From assembly GCA_016280855.1 (NCBI GenBank), contig JAEEHP010000228.1:1-33967 (forward strand): a stretch of 33,967 nucleotides of DNA. The letters are read 5' to 3'. Below are positions 24,186 to 33,375 of the stretch, one piece after another. A program made the translations under genes and the position numbers. Position 1 is the stretch's first letter, and each line of letters starts with the position of its first letter. The notes beneath the pieces are model-generated. The model had not been told where the DNA came from, ran no database searches, and saw nothing but the letters and a program-made list of their open reading frames with translations. The DNA is from Bacteroidaceae bacterium (lineage in GTDB: Bacteria > Bacteroidota > Bacteroidia > Bacteroidales > Bacteroidaceae).

Positions 24186-25165
24186 AGTTTACCTAAGATT
24201 TTATCCATGACCCAATTGACGGACGTGGCGCTGACGCTGTCGAGCTTGCAAATTCGTTTTCCCTGCAGATGCTCTACGACCTGCTGAATGAGCGGCAGCT
24301 GAACATGAGGGGGATTGGGTACGGCTATTTCCTGCTGACCGCTTTCTGTACAGAGAATGATTGGATCATACGTGAACACAGAAAAGCGTATTTGTCCACG
24401 GTCGCCGATGATTTGAATGCGATCCGTACGAGCCGAGTCGTGCGCACAGAAGCACCAGGTGCCGCTGCCAGGAAGACCGCCCACGAACTGGAAGCTGGCG
24501 CTGACGGTGTCCTCCGTCTCGTAAAGGCCAGCACGATTGGATGTGTATCCGCTGGCATGGACGATAGGTCCGAAGAGCTGCTGCAACAGGTCGAGCTGAT
24601 GGGGCGCAAGGTCGTAGAAATAACCGCCGCCGGCGATGTCACGCTGCACGCGCCAGGGCAATTGAGTGCGATTGTAATCCAAATCGCGCGGAGGAACGGC
24701 AAATCGGATCTGCACACCGACGATCTTGCCTATCGTGTTGCTGCGCACGATTTCATCGACCTTCTGGAAATAAGGGAGGTAGCGGCGATAATAAGCCACG
24801 AAGCAGGGTACACCCGTCTGTTGCGCCACGCGATTGACACGCAGACATTCCTCGTAGGTAGCTGCCAGCGGTTTCTCAACATATACGGGCTTACCGCTTT
24901 TCATCGCCATGATGGCAAAGGTGACATGCGAGGACGGCGGCGTAGCAATATAGACAGCGTTGACCTCCGGATCGTCGAGTAATTCCTGAGCATCGCTGTA
25001 CCATCGCGAGATGTGGTGGCGCTGTGCATAACTGCGGGCTCGTTCAGGGTTGCGGCTCATGACGGCAACCACGGACGAACCAGGAATGAGACTGAAGGCG
25101 GGACCGCTCTTCTTCTCCGTGACTTCGCCACAACCGATGAATCCCCATTTGACTTCTGAAAGCAT
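24182..25165 (-). CDS. Gfo/Idh/MocA-family oxidoreductase
   Basis: 327 residues. The N-terminal Rossmann domain opens with WGFIGCGEVTEKKSGPAFSL (GxGxxT-type nucleotide binding) and includes AVYIATPPSSHVTFAI and the family's catalytic EKP motif (GKPVYVEKPLAATYEE). The C-terminal alpha/beta domain carries GGGYFYDLAPHQLDLLQQLF with the conserved Asp/His pair. Members reduce or oxidise sugars, inositols or their nucleotide-linked forms with NAD(P). The gene is 17 bp downstream of manC and overlaps the DUF4421 gene, so a role in sugar metabolism for glycans is likely, but the substrate is not known. Confidence 0.88.
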   Translation of the reverse strand: MLSEVKWGFIGCGEVTEKKSGPAFSLIPGSSVVAVMSRNPERARSYAQRHHISRWYSDAQELLDDPEVNAVYIATPPSSHVTFAIMAMKSGKPVYVEKPLAATYEECLRVNRVAQQTGVPCFVAYYRRYLPYFQKVDEIVRSNTIGKIVGVQIRFAVPPRDLDYNRTQLPWRVQRDIAGGGYFYDLAPHQLDLLQQLFGPIVHASGYTSNRAGLYETEDTVSASFQFVGGLPGSGTWCFCAHDSARTDRIQIIGDRGQIRFSVFTYDPIILCTESGQQEIAVPNPPHVQLPLIQQVVEHLQGKRICKLDSVSATSVNWVMDKILGKL

Positions 25166-25182
25166 AGCGTAGCTCTATTATG

Positions 25183-26238
25183 TTAATTCTCGACGAACTG
25201 ACGGATCAGCTGCTCCTGGTCGAGCGGACAGATGAGCAACTGGTCGTCGTTCTCTGCGACAATGAAACCTTGCAAGCCCTGAACAATGACACGTCGCTGC
25301 TGGGTGGCATGGATGATGCAATCGCGCGTGTCGTGCAAATCGATGTTCGACCCGATACAAGCATTGTTGAAGGCATCATGAGGTGTAATCTGATGCAGCG
25401 AACCCCACGTGCCAAGATCGCTCCATCCGAAGTTGGCAGGCAGGACATAGATCTCCTCGGCTTTCTCCATGACAGCGTAGTCGATGGAGATAGACGGACA
25501 CAGCGGGAACTGACGATTGATGGTTTCCTGCTCCTCGGAGGTCCCGTAAATGGGCATCATGTCCTCGAATATTCGCGCAATATCAGGGGTATAGATACGT
25601 ATGGAGTTGACAATAGTGGTAACGCGGAAAAGGAAGATGCCGCTGTTCCAGAAGAAGTTCTTACGACGGATATAACGTTCGGCCGTAGCTACGTCGGGCT
25701 TCTCGTGGAAGGCATCCACACGGAACACCTCACGATTGCGGGCACAAGGCTCGCTGAGATCCGCCTGGATGTAGCCATAACCTGTCTCCGGACGTGTCGG
25801 GTGCATGCCAAGCGTGAGTATGGAATCGGTCTCGACCGTGAAAGACAGGGCCGACTTGATGACACGCCGGAACTCTGCCGTATCAAGTATGACATGATCG
25901 GAAGGCGTAACGACAATGTTAGCTCGTGGATCTTGCTTCTTGATGCGCCAGCTGGCATAGGCAATGCATGGAGCAGTATTCCGTCGGCAGGGCTCGAGGA
26001 GGATGTGATCCTTCGGCAGTTGAGGAAGCTGCTCGGCTACGACATCAGCGTAAGCGGCACTCGTGACGACCCATACATTCTCCTGAGGACAAATATCGCC
26101 GAATCGGTCGAGGGTGAGTTGCAACAACGTGCGTCCACAACCCAAGACATCGATGAACTGCTTGGGCTGCTGCGGAGTACTCATTGGCCAGAAACGGCTT
26201 CCGATGCCGCCTGCCATGATGACAAGATGATTGCTCAT
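25183..26238 (-). CDS. manC: Mannose-1-phosphate guanylyltransferase
   Basis: 351 residues, the single-domain form without a phosphomannose-isomerase extension. It makes GDP-mannose from mannose-1-phosphate and GTP for glycan and GDP-fucose synthesis. The pyrophosphorylase signature is VIMAGGIGSRFWPMSTPQQP followed by KQF; VTPSDHVI gives the metal/nucleotide site, and ETGYGYIQ, FHEKPD and FFWNSGIFLF are typical family blocks, as is FGWSDLGTWGSL near the C-terminus. It is the first gene of a three-gene minus-strand set. Its ATG lies 20 nt after the hairpin at 26258-26281. Confidence 0.95.
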   Translation of the reverse strand: MSNHLVIMAGGIGSRFWPMSTPQQPKQFIDVLGCGRTLLQLTLDRFGDICPQENVWVVTSAAYADVVAEQLPQLPKDHILLEPCRRNTAPCIAYASWRIKKQDPRANIVVTPSDHVILDTAEFRRVIKSALSFTVETDSILTLGMHPTRPETGYGYIQADLSEPCARNREVFRVDAFHEKPDVATAERYIRRKNFFWNSGIFLFRVTTIVNSIRIYTPDIARIFEDMMPIYGTSEEQETINRQFPLCPSISIDYAVMEKAEEIYVLPANFGWSDLGTWGSLHQITPHDAFNNACIGSNIDLHDTRDCIIHATQQRRVIVQGLQGFIVAENDDQLLICPLDQEQLIRQFVEN

Positions 26239-26257
26239 ACGTTTCTATTTATTAATG

Positions 26258-26281
26258 AGGGGCAAGCACACGCCTGCCCCT
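26258..26281 (-). terminator. Strong hairpin between the M6 protease gene and manC
   Basis: Read on the minus strand, AGGGGCAGGC pairs with GCTTGCCCCT around a GTGT loop: a 10-bp stem with one G-T pair. It begins 11 nt after the protease stop and is followed by CATTAATAAATAG, A/T rich but without a T run. It may be a terminator for the protease gene or an attenuator in the short manC leader. Confidence 0.6.
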
Positions 26282-26291
26282 AATTTCTTGA

Positions 26292-28871
26292 TTACTTTAC
26301 ATAAAACTTGCGACCTTCACGAACATAGATACCGCGAGAGAGCTGATTCGTCTTCACGCGACGGCCGCTGAGATCATACAGGATGCCTGACGGAGAGGCA
26401 TCGGAACGAGTAGCATTAATGCGATCGTCGTCCAATGGCAGAGTGACGCTGACGGCATTGCTCCAGTCAGACTTAGTGCCATCCGCATCGATTGCCCTGA
26501 CGCGATACGTGTATGTAGCACCTGAACGCAGGTTCGTCAACAACGTGGAAGTGGCTTCAATGGCTTCATACAACGTTGTCTGTGTCACGCGCTTTCGGAA
26601 CGGAGCACGACGAAGCTGACGAGCAACGACATGACCCGTCGATTCGTCGAAAAGTGTGTTGATTTGTTCGAGCGTGTAGTTCCCGTCAAACACCATCAGC
26701 ATTCCAAGATACACGCGCTTCCTGCCTGCAGGGGTGGAAAGAAGGATAGAATAATGTTCAGGAACATCTGTGAAATGAACAACAATTGAGGGATATTCGC
26801 CTTTCTCGAGAGACGTCATGTCCACTGCCTCGACGCTCTGTTTCTCGACGATCCCATCGACGCCAACGAGAGCGACCTCAAGCGTTGAACCATCGCCTTG
26901 ATAATCTCCGACTTCCACATAATTCTTATAGTTGAACCAGTCATAAGCATCGAGATAAACCGTAACCTCACCCGTTGTATTATCGAGAGTGGGCGTAGTG
27001 AGGGTACCATATCTCATTACACTGCCCAGTTTTACTCCGAAGACACCTTGGAAGACCTTTTGACCTGCCCATCCGGGCGTCTTGGTGTATTCGTCGAGCT
27101 TGTCAGAGAGTTCGTCCACTCCATCGCTGAGCGCATACTCGCCAACAACACGGAATTTTTCAAAATCCTCGTACAAGGACATCACTTGGAGAAGCGGATT
27201 CTCAACTTCCTCCTCGCCGTCGTCATACAACTCCGTCAGCGACAGGTCGTAAGCCGCAGCCCTTTCTACGGCATTCCAGTTGGCCGTGAACATTTCCGAT
27301 TCGATTTCGGATGCTTCCAGGGCTTCAGGTTTCTTGAGAGGAGGAATACCACCCATGAATGTGAAGCTGATGAGACCTGACACCTCTGAAATGTCCTCGA
27401 CACTCTTGTGCATGAACTTCTTGCCATCGGTGTTGGCATTGAACAATGTGGCTGCAGGAACTGACGTATCGGTCAGCGACCTGTTGTTCGACGATCCCGG
27501 ATAGGTGTCGCCACCATTCGCCTTGAAATAAGAGAATGATCCGGATTTGAAATTATTGTCAGCTGGGATAAACGTCATGCGTTGGTGTGATTCAACATTG
27601 TTAACCGTATTGGCGTACCAGGCATTCTCATCATAGTCAACATGAAGGACGAGCATTCCATGAGCAAAAGCTTTCACGTCCCATCCCTTGAGCTGATGGT
27701 TCTCGAGAAGATAGTACTCTTTGCGGTTTCTGTCATTATATATGACGTAGGCTTCGGGCTCATCCTCAATGGCTTTCATCCCAGTCACCTTGCAGGCTTC
27801 CTTCAACTCAACAGGTTCAAGCCATCCACAGAACCAACGCTCGTATGACGTGTATCCTGCTGGACAAAAGCCATCGCCATTGTAGCAGCCATAGTCCAAG
27901 ATGCTCCATTCTGACATTCCGCAATTAGAACCGTCGGAAGCGTCTGTGTCATAGAAGTCGGGCAAACCGAGACAATGGCTGTATTCGTGACACATCGTGC
28001 CGATACCGTCGATGGTCTTGCCGCTTGCTCCTGCCAGTTCAGATCCGCAGGCATAGGTGTCAATCGTAATACCATTATATCGATAGACCGAATTCGTAGC
28101 TTCTCTGAGCGTCCATTGATGAGGCCAGATCGTATTGCTACTTCCTCCGCTCGCCTGACCATAACCGGCATAAGTAATGTAGATGTTCTCCACCGTTTTG
28201 TCGCCATCCCAATCGTAGTCAGCCAAATTGACTTGGTCAAGAATCAAGTTGAGCGCCTCCTTGACCATCTGCCCAGGACGCTTGTCAGCGCCTTCTTCGC
28301 CATCGTCCTCACCATAGTACTTCATGTTTTGGGACAATGTGATGGGTCCAACGACATCGAAATGAATATCCAATTTCCCGTAGCTCTGATCACGGAAATA
28401 CTCGCGAACGCTGCCGTTATTTCGTCCGTAGGGATTGTTCAGTCCATTGAGTTGCTGCTCGAAGATTTCCTTGGTCTTTTCATCACTATTTGCAAACTTC
28501 TTGTCCTGAAATTCCACGAGGATGAGCAAACCCTTTTTAGTGACGACAGCTTCGTCAGCACGTCGTTGTGCCTTCATCGCACGACGCGTCTTAACAGCAT
28601 TCTCTGCGCGATGGATGTTTCGCTTGGACAAAGCTTTTTTCCACAATTGTTTCACATCGCGACTGTCTGCTTCCCATACGCCTTCATCATTCTGACGGAT
28701 TGGCGTGCCATCAGCCGTGACATAATAATGGAATGATTCATCGCCGCGCAATTCAACAGACAGCGTTGTGCCGTCGGGATTAGTCACGACACGGAAACCA
28801 CGCTTGGCCGGAATGGCCGAAGCGGCAACAGCAAAGCAAAAAGCCAAGATAAATGTAAAAATCTTGTTCAT
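26292..28871 (-). CDS. Secreted M6-family metalloprotease with fibronectin-III-like and sorting C-terminus
   Basis: 859 residues from the ATG at 28871 (MNKIFTFILAFCFAVAASA signal peptide); the frame extends 11 codons further without support. A propeptide-like region precedes the M6 domain (about 112-420) with the zinc site HEYSHCLGLPDFYD (His295, Glu296, His299) and the later SEWSILDYGCYNGDGFCPAGY. Beyond it are a beta-rich domain, a fibronectin-III-like segment (KPEALEASEIESEMFTANWN) and another with YTYRVRAIDADGTKSDWSNA. It ends LYDLSGRRVKTNQLSRGIYV-REGRKFYVK, like type IX secretion sorting tails of Prevotella proteins. It is likely a surface or secreted protease. Confidence 0.88.
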   Translation of the reverse strand: MNKIFTFILAFCFAVAASAIPAKRGFRVVTNPDGTTLSVELRGDESFHYYVTADGTPIRQNDEGVWEADSRDVKQLWKKALSKRNIHRAENAVKTRRAMKAQRRADEAVVTKKGLLILVEFQDKKFANSDEKTKEIFEQQLNGLNNPYGRNNGSVREYFRDQSYGKLDIHFDVVGPITLSQNMKYYGEDDGEEGADKRPGQMVKEALNLILDQVNLADYDWDGDKTVENIYITYAGYGQASGGSSNTIWPHQWTLREATNSVYRYNGITIDTYACGSELAGASGKTIDGIGTMCHEYSHCLGLPDFYDTDASDGSNCGMSEWSILDYGCYNGDGFCPAGYTSYERWFCGWLEPVELKEACKVTGMKAIEDEPEAYVIYNDRNRKEYYLLENHQLKGWDVKAFAHGMLVLHVDYDENAWYANTVNNVESHQRMTFIPADNNFKSGSFSYFKANGGDTYPGSSNNRSLTDTSVPAATLFNANTDGKKFMHKSVEDISEVSGLISFTFMGGIPPLKKPEALEASEIESEMFTANWNAVERAAAYDLSLTELYDDGEEEVENPLLQVMSLYEDFEKFRVVGEYALSDGVDELSDKLDEYTKTPGWAGQKVFQGVFGVKLGSVMRYGTLTTPTLDNTTGEVTVYLDAYDWFNYKNYVEVGDYQGDGSTLEVALVGVDGIVEKQSVEAVDMTSLEKGEYPSIVVHFTDVPEHYSILLSTPAGRKRVYLGMLMVFDGNYTLEQINTLFDESTGHVVARQLRRAPFRKRVTQTTLYEAIEATSTLLTNLRSGATYTYRVRAIDADGTKSDWSNAVSVTLPLDDDRINATRSDASPSGILYDLSGRRVKTNQLSRGIYVREGRKFYVK

Positions 28872-28972
28872 GAAGACACGTAAAAAATCTGTTAGATTCG
28901 TCAATTGATTGTAATCGTTAGATGTAGTTTTGTTTTTAGTTATAACCTGAAGTATTTAACGCATCGCTGCAG

Positions 28973-30700
28973 TTATCTGATGAGTCGTTTGCGGCCGGCC
29001 TGGATGTAAACGCCTTTGCGAAGCGAACCCGATGTGGTCACGGGGCGTCCTGAAAGATCATACATGGGGGATGAAGTAAGCGACGGCATGGCCGAAGGCT
29101 GAGTGAGGCCATCGACATAATCATTGCCGAAATAGAACGTTACGCTTTTGTCGGCATTCTCATGAATTGCATGGAGGTCCTGATTCATGAAACCTGAACG
29201 GGTATAGACCGTGGCGGCGGGAGTGGAGAAAGCGGTCAGCGAGTCGTTCATGACAACGCCGTCCTTGACATAGGGGAAGAGGGTGCCTGCCCAGCAGGCT
29301 ACCATTTCCGCTTGTGTGCATTTTCCATTCTGGAGTGCCGTGGAGCCATTATACTCATTATTTGCAGAGATGACGGTCATGCGCTGGTGATTGGCCACGG
29401 AATTCACCATGTTGATCATCCAACTTTCGGCGTTGTAGTCCACGTGAGTGACCTGCAGGCCGTGTCCCATACTGCCTAAGCTGCGGTCCCAGTTCACTTT
29501 CTGACGATTCTCGAGGATGTAATATTCGTTCGCGTTCTCCTCATTGATGACCTTGTAACCTATGCCGCCATCTGCGATGGGATCTACAGTGTACAAGCCG
29601 GGATCAGTGAGGGTGACCAGCGGTTGCCACCCCATGAAATCGCGTTCATAGGCGGTGTAGGCACAAGGCACATTACCATTACCGGCGTAGCAGCCATAAT
29701 CCATTAAGCTCCACAGGTCCATGCCGTAAGCTTTGTAGTACGTGTCATAGAAGTCCGGGAGTCCAAGGGCATGACTCAGCTCATGGCACATCACACCGAT
29801 GCCGTCGGGAACGGTGTACTTGAAACTCTGTTCATCCACCTTGCGGCTACGCATGGCTTTCTCGCTACAGCAGCCGCTGCACACGAAGGAGACAGAGCTT
29901 CCGTCAGAAAGACTAACGGTGCCTATCGAACGTTCATTCGGCCAGATGTGATCCGTATTACCCGATGAGTTCTCGCCGCAACCGGCAAAGATGATGAAGA
30001 CCATATCAACCTTTCCACCGCCTTTGTTGTCGAATTGCGACCAGTCAACAGCGAACTTACGGGCTACGGAGTCGATGGCTTCACGAACGAATTGGTTGTA
30101 GTTCCCATCTTTGGTCGAACCGGACTTCTTGCCGTAGTAGGCAACTTCGCGGCTGATAGTGACTGGACCGAATATAGTGAACTCGGGGGTAAACTTACCA
30201 TTGCTCTGATCTGAAAAATAGTCGCGGATGGATCCATATGAGCCATGGCCCTGATAGAGATTGCCATCGCGTGTGCCGTTGCAGTAAAGGTCGTAGTAAT
30301 GATTGATTGCTTCATCGCCATTGGCCACCGTGAACACTGAATCCTTGAAATTCACCAGGATAACCGGAACACGAGGTGAACCGAACGAAGGCAACGGTGC
30401 CGTAGCCTGTGAACCTATGCGACGAGGAGCACGGCGCATAGCGTTCGTTCGCTCCTGCAACGCTGTCTGCTGTTCCTCTTCGGCACGACGTTGGGTGAGT
30501 TCATACACATCGGGAGCGACTTGCTCAACGATGAAGCCGTCGGCTGTCTGAAACCACGAATAATGTTCATCACCAACGAGATAAACGGTTATGACACTAC
30601 CATCCGTTAGACGGACTTGGCGAGGAGAGGGATCTGCAGGAACAGCCAGCACGGAGAGGCTTACCAACATGAAGATGAGAGTAAAAAAGAATTGTCTCAT
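28973..30700 (-). CDS. Secreted M6-family metalloprotease, shorter paralogue
   Basis: 575 residues from the ATG at 30700 (MRQFFFTLIFMLVSLSVLA); a GTG two codons earlier is possible. The order is signal peptide, a pro-region (LTDGSVITVYLVGDEHYSWF), and the M6 catalytic domain with the zinc motif HELSHALGLPDFYD (His306, Glu307, His310) and MDLWSLMDYGCYAGNGNVPC. It has unusual clustered cysteines (CSGCCSEK, about 274-281) shortly before the active site. The C-terminus is a short sorting-type tail, MYDLSGRPVTTSGSLRKGVY. It lacks the fibronectin-III-like part of its neighbour. The two paralogues are 101 bp apart in the same direction and probably arose by duplication. Confidence 0.88.
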   Translation of the reverse strand: MRQFFFTLIFMLVSLSVLAVPADPSPRQVRLTDGSVITVYLVGDEHYSWFQTADGFIVEQVAPDVYELTQRRAEEEQQTALQERTNAMRRAPRRIGSQATAPLPSFGSPRVPVILVNFKDSVFTVANGDEAINHYYDLYCNGTRDGNLYQGHGSYGSIRDYFSDQSNGKFTPEFTIFGPVTISREVAYYGKKSGSTKDGNYNQFVREAIDSVARKFAVDWSQFDNKGGGKVDMVFIIFAGCGENSSGNTDHIWPNERSIGTVSLSDGSSVSFVCSGCCSEKAMRSRKVDEQSFKYTVPDGIGVMCHELSHALGLPDFYDTYYKAYGMDLWSLMDYGCYAGNGNVPCAYTAYERDFMGWQPLVTLTDPGLYTVDPIADGGIGYKVINEENANEYYILENRQKVNWDRSLGSMGHGLQVTHVDYNAESWMINMVNSVANHQRMTVISANNEYNGSTALQNGKCTQAEMVACWAGTLFPYVKDGVVMNDSLTAFSTPAATVYTRSGFMNQDLHAIHENADKSVTFYFGNDYVDGLTQPSAMPSLTSSPMYDLSGRPVTTSGSLRKGVYIQAGRKRLIR

Positions 30701-30726
30701 TGACACTATACCATTAATTTAGCGTG

Positions 30727-30758
30727 CAAAGATAGTGATAATCCGCTGAGTGGGCAAA
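30727..30758 (-). promoter_or_regulatory. Bacteroidota-type promoter for the M6 protease gene pair
   Basis: On the minus strand TTTG (755-758 of the 30,7xx block), 20 nt, then TATCTTTG (30727-30734), a full consensus match about 27 nt before the ATG at 30700. Confidence 0.7.
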
Positions 30759-30814
30759 CAAATTGGCCGAAAAACGCATTTATTTATTAATAAGGTGTAT
30801 TTTTGTCAAAAAGA

Positions 30815-30846
30815 CTTGCCCATTTCAGCACTTATCACTACCTTTG
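30815..30846 (+). promoter_or_regulatory. Bacteroidota-type promoter for ispE and the sulfate genes
   Basis: TTG (30816-30818), 20 nt, then TACCTTTG (30839-30846), 31 nt before the ATG at 30878. The stretch TTGCCCA...TTATCACTACCTTTG closely resembles the divergent promoter at 30727-30758 (TTGCCCA...TTATCACTATCTTTG). Confidence 0.7.
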
Positions 30847-30877
30847 ACCCATAAATTCGGAATATAATAGACCTGTT

Positions 30878-31702
30878 ATGATTGTTTATCCTAACGCAAA
30901 AATCAATTTAGGCCTGCACGTTTTGCGCCGTCGCAGCGATGGTTACCACGATCTGGCCACTATCTTTTATCCCATTCCCCTTCAGGATGCTTTGGAGGTT
31001 CACGAGACGGAGCGTTTCCGTTTCCGTCAGGCTGGCAATATGTTAGACTGCCCTGCAGGCGACAACCTCGTCATTCGCGTGCTGCGTGACTTGGAGGCAG
31101 AGTTTCAGATTCCTGAGCTTGACATTTTTCTTTATAAACACATCCCCTCCGGCGCTGGCTTGGGTGGTGGCTCATCGGATGCTGCCTTCATGGCTAAGCT
31201 GCTCAACGACGAGTGCCATCTCGGGCTGACGGATGACGACCTGCGTCAGCGCCTGTCTAAGTTAGGAGCCGACTGTGCCTTCTTCGTGGACAACACGCCT
31301 GCACTGGCCACAGGCATCGGCGACCAACTGCAGCCCATAGACCTGTCCCTGAAAGGTTGGACGTTGCTACTGGTGAAGCCTGACGTGGAAGTCAGCACCC
31401 GCGATGCCTACGCAGGTGTCACCCCTCAGGAACGCGAGGGTGAGGACGGAGCTGCTTTGCTTGCCATCGTTAAACGTCCCGTGGAGGAATGGCAAGGGCT
31501 GCTCACCAACGACTTCGAAGCCAGCATCTTCCCACGTTATCCTGAGATAGCTGCCACGCGAGACCAACTGCTGGATCTTGGAGCTACGTATGCAGCCATG
31601 TCGGGTTCCGGCAGCGCTGTCTTCGGACTGCTCCGCGAGCCTATTGAAGCGCCTGAAGAGAAATTCGCGGGTTGCTTCGTTCGACAGCGCACTTTAGAAT
31701 AA
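30878..31702 (+). CDS. ispE: 4-diphosphocytidyl-2-C-methyl-D-erythritol kinase
   Basis: 274 residues. IspE phosphorylates CDP-methylerythritol in the MEP route to isoprenoids. It is a GHMP kinase: the N-terminus IVYPNAKINLGLHVLRRRSD contains the conserved Lys and Asn, followed by GYHDLATIFYPI. The ATP-binding loop is IPSGAGLGGGSSDAAFM (about 89-105), Asp at LGADCAFFVDNTPALATGIG fits the catalytic position, and the third GHMP motif is YAAMSGSGSAVFGL. The length is normal. The permease gene follows after 14 bp, so a household isoprenoid gene appears to head a sulfate-uptake operon. Confidence 0.96.
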   Translation: MIVYPNAKINLGLHVLRRRSDGYHDLATIFYPIPLQDALEVHETERFRFRQAGNMLDCPAGDNLVIRVLRDLEAEFQIPELDIFLYKHIPSGAGLGGGSSDAAFMAKLLNDECHLGLTDDDLRQRLSKLGADCAFFVDNTPALATGIGDQLQPIDLSLKGWTLLLVKPDVEVSTRDAYAGVTPQEREGEDGAALLAIVKRPVEEWQGLLTNDFEASIFPRYPEIAATRDQLLDLGATYAAMSGSGSAVFGLLREPIEAPEEKFAGCFVRQRTLE

Positions 31703-31716
31703 CGCCCTCCATCCAC

Positions 31717-33375
31717 ATGTCTTTTCCTATTATATACGTTGCCGCCGTTCTCGTGTTCATGCTTGTTGCATTGATGCGAGAATGTCTGCGTCCCGGCCTT
31801 ATCCTCTTCACAGCTGTAGTGCTTCTACTCATCGCAGGTATCATCAATCCCGAGGATGCGCTGAAAGGCTTTTCCAACAAAGGCATGATCACGGTGGCGT
31901 TGCTCTACCTCGTCAGCGAGGGTGTTCGCAAGAGTGGAATCCTCGAGCGAATCGTTTTCAAGATGTTACCCAAGAAGAATGCCTCCATCACCTCTGCTGG
32001 CTTCCGCTTCTACCCCATCGTGACGTTCATCTCCGCTTTTTTTAACAATACGCCCGTTGTGGTCATCTTCGCACCAATGATCAAGAACTGGGCGCGCAAG
32101 ATGAAACTGCCACCGACTAAGTTCCTCATCCCGCTTTCCTATGCTACGATCATTGGTGGCGTTTGCACGCTTATCGGAACGACCACCAACCTGGTGCTTC
32201 ATGGCATGCTCCTTCAGGAAGCCAAGGACGAAGCCGTAGCCGTAGAAAACGGTGGTGCAGAAGGCATACTCATGCGCTTTGGCATCGATGGCATATCGAT
32301 GTTTGAACTGACGAAAGTGGGCATTTTCATAGCTATCGCCGGTCTGATCTATTTAATATTCTTCTCCAAATATTTGCTGCCTAAAGACCGACGTTCTGAA
32401 GAAGAAGCAGAGGATCAGAACCTCGCACCAGGCATGACACGCCACGAAGTGCTCTTAGGCAACCGTTTCCCAGGGCTTGGTAAGACGCTCCACGAGTTTG
32501 ATTTCTTCCGTCACTACGGCGCTCACGTCCGAGCCATCAGTCGCGGAGGACGAGTTCTCGAGGGCGACTACATGAATATGCGAATGACTCATGAGGACAC
32601 GCTTATCATCGATGCCGACGACTCGTTCATGAAGGCCTGGGGCGACAGCCGCGTGTTCTGGATGATCAACCGCGTTGGCGAATACGAGCCGCCCATGGGA
32701 CAAAAGAAGCGCTGGTTTGCACTCGTTCTGCTCATCCTCATGATCATCGGCGCCACGGTTGGCGAGCTGGAACCCGTCAAGCAGTACCTCGCACAATCCG
32801 ACTTCGTACAGGCTCACATGCCTGGCCTGAGGCTCGATATGTTCTTCTTCGTCTGCGTGACGGTCATCATTATGGCTTGGACGCGAATGTTCTCGCCGCG
32901 CAAATATACCAAGTTCTTCTCGTGGGACGTGCTCATCACCATCGCCTGCGCTTTTGCGATCTCCACGGCAATGACCAAATCAGGCTTTGCTAACTTCATC
33001 GCAGGTTATATCATTTCTCTAACCGACATCGTTAAAGGTTCTGAATATGGTATATATATCATCCTTGCAGCGCTTTTCTTGATAACGAACATCTTCACCG
33101 AGTTGATTACCAATAATGCCGCAGCAGCCCTGGCCTTTCCCTTGGCTTTGGCTGTCTCTGAAAAGCTCGGTGCTAACCCGATGCCCTTTGTCGTTTGCGT
33201 CTGTTTCGCAGCCAGCTCATCTTTCTCCACGCCCATTGGTTACCAGACGAATCTCATCGTCCAGGGCGTCGGCGGCTACAAATTCACTGATTTCATCAAG
33301 GTCGGCCTTCCGATGAACCTCATCGTGTTCACCTTGAGCGTCCTCCTTATACCTTTATTCTATCACTTGATATAA
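31717..33375 (+). CDS. SLC13/DASS-family permease with TrkA-C-like domain, probable sulfate transporter
   Basis: 552 residues from the ATG at 31717 (MSFPIIYVAAVLVFMLVALM). Two blocks of transmembrane helices flank one cytoplasmic TrkA-C-like domain (about 242-308, HEVLLGNRFPGLGKTLHEFD and THEDTLIIDADDSFM). Transport signatures are FFNNTPVVVIFAPMI, GGVCTLIGTTTNLVLHGMLL and, near the end, SSFSTPIGYQTNLIVQGVGG, the two NxxP/GTxTN-type hairpins of the divalent anion:Na+ family. Relatives often have two TrkA-C domains; I can see one. It overlaps the cysC start by one base (TAATG), and together with cysC this argues for sulfate as substrate. Confidence 0.87.
   Translation: MSFPIIYVAAVLVFMLVALMRECLRPGLILFTAVVLLLIAGIINPEDALKGFSNKGMITVALLYLVSEGVRKSGILERIVFKMLPKKNASITSAGFRFYPIVTFISAFFNNTPVVVIFAPMIKNWARKMKLPPTKFLIPLSYATIIGGVCTLIGTTTNLVLHGMLLQEAKDEAVAVENGGAEGILMRFGIDGISMFELTKVGIFIAIAGLIYLIFFSKYLLPKDRRSEEEAEDQNLAPGMTRHEVLLGNRFPGLGKTLHEFDFFRHYGAHVRAISRGGRVLEGDYMNMRMTHEDTLIIDADDSFMKAWGDSRVFWMINRVGEYEPPMGQKKRWFALVLLILMIIGATVGELEPVKQYLAQSDFVQAHMPGLRLDMFFFVCVTVIIMAWTRMFSPRKYTKFFSWDVLITIACAFAISTAMTKSGFANFIAGYIISLTDIVKGSEYGIYIILAALFLITNIFTELITNNAAAALAFPLALAVSEKLGANPMPFVVCVCFAASSSFSTPIGYQTNLIVQGVGGYKFTDFIKVGLPMNLIVFTLSVLLIPLFYHLI

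Noticed and set aside
25180..26283. 367-codon plus-strand open frame
   Set aside because: Fully antisense to manC, whose motifs are unambiguous.
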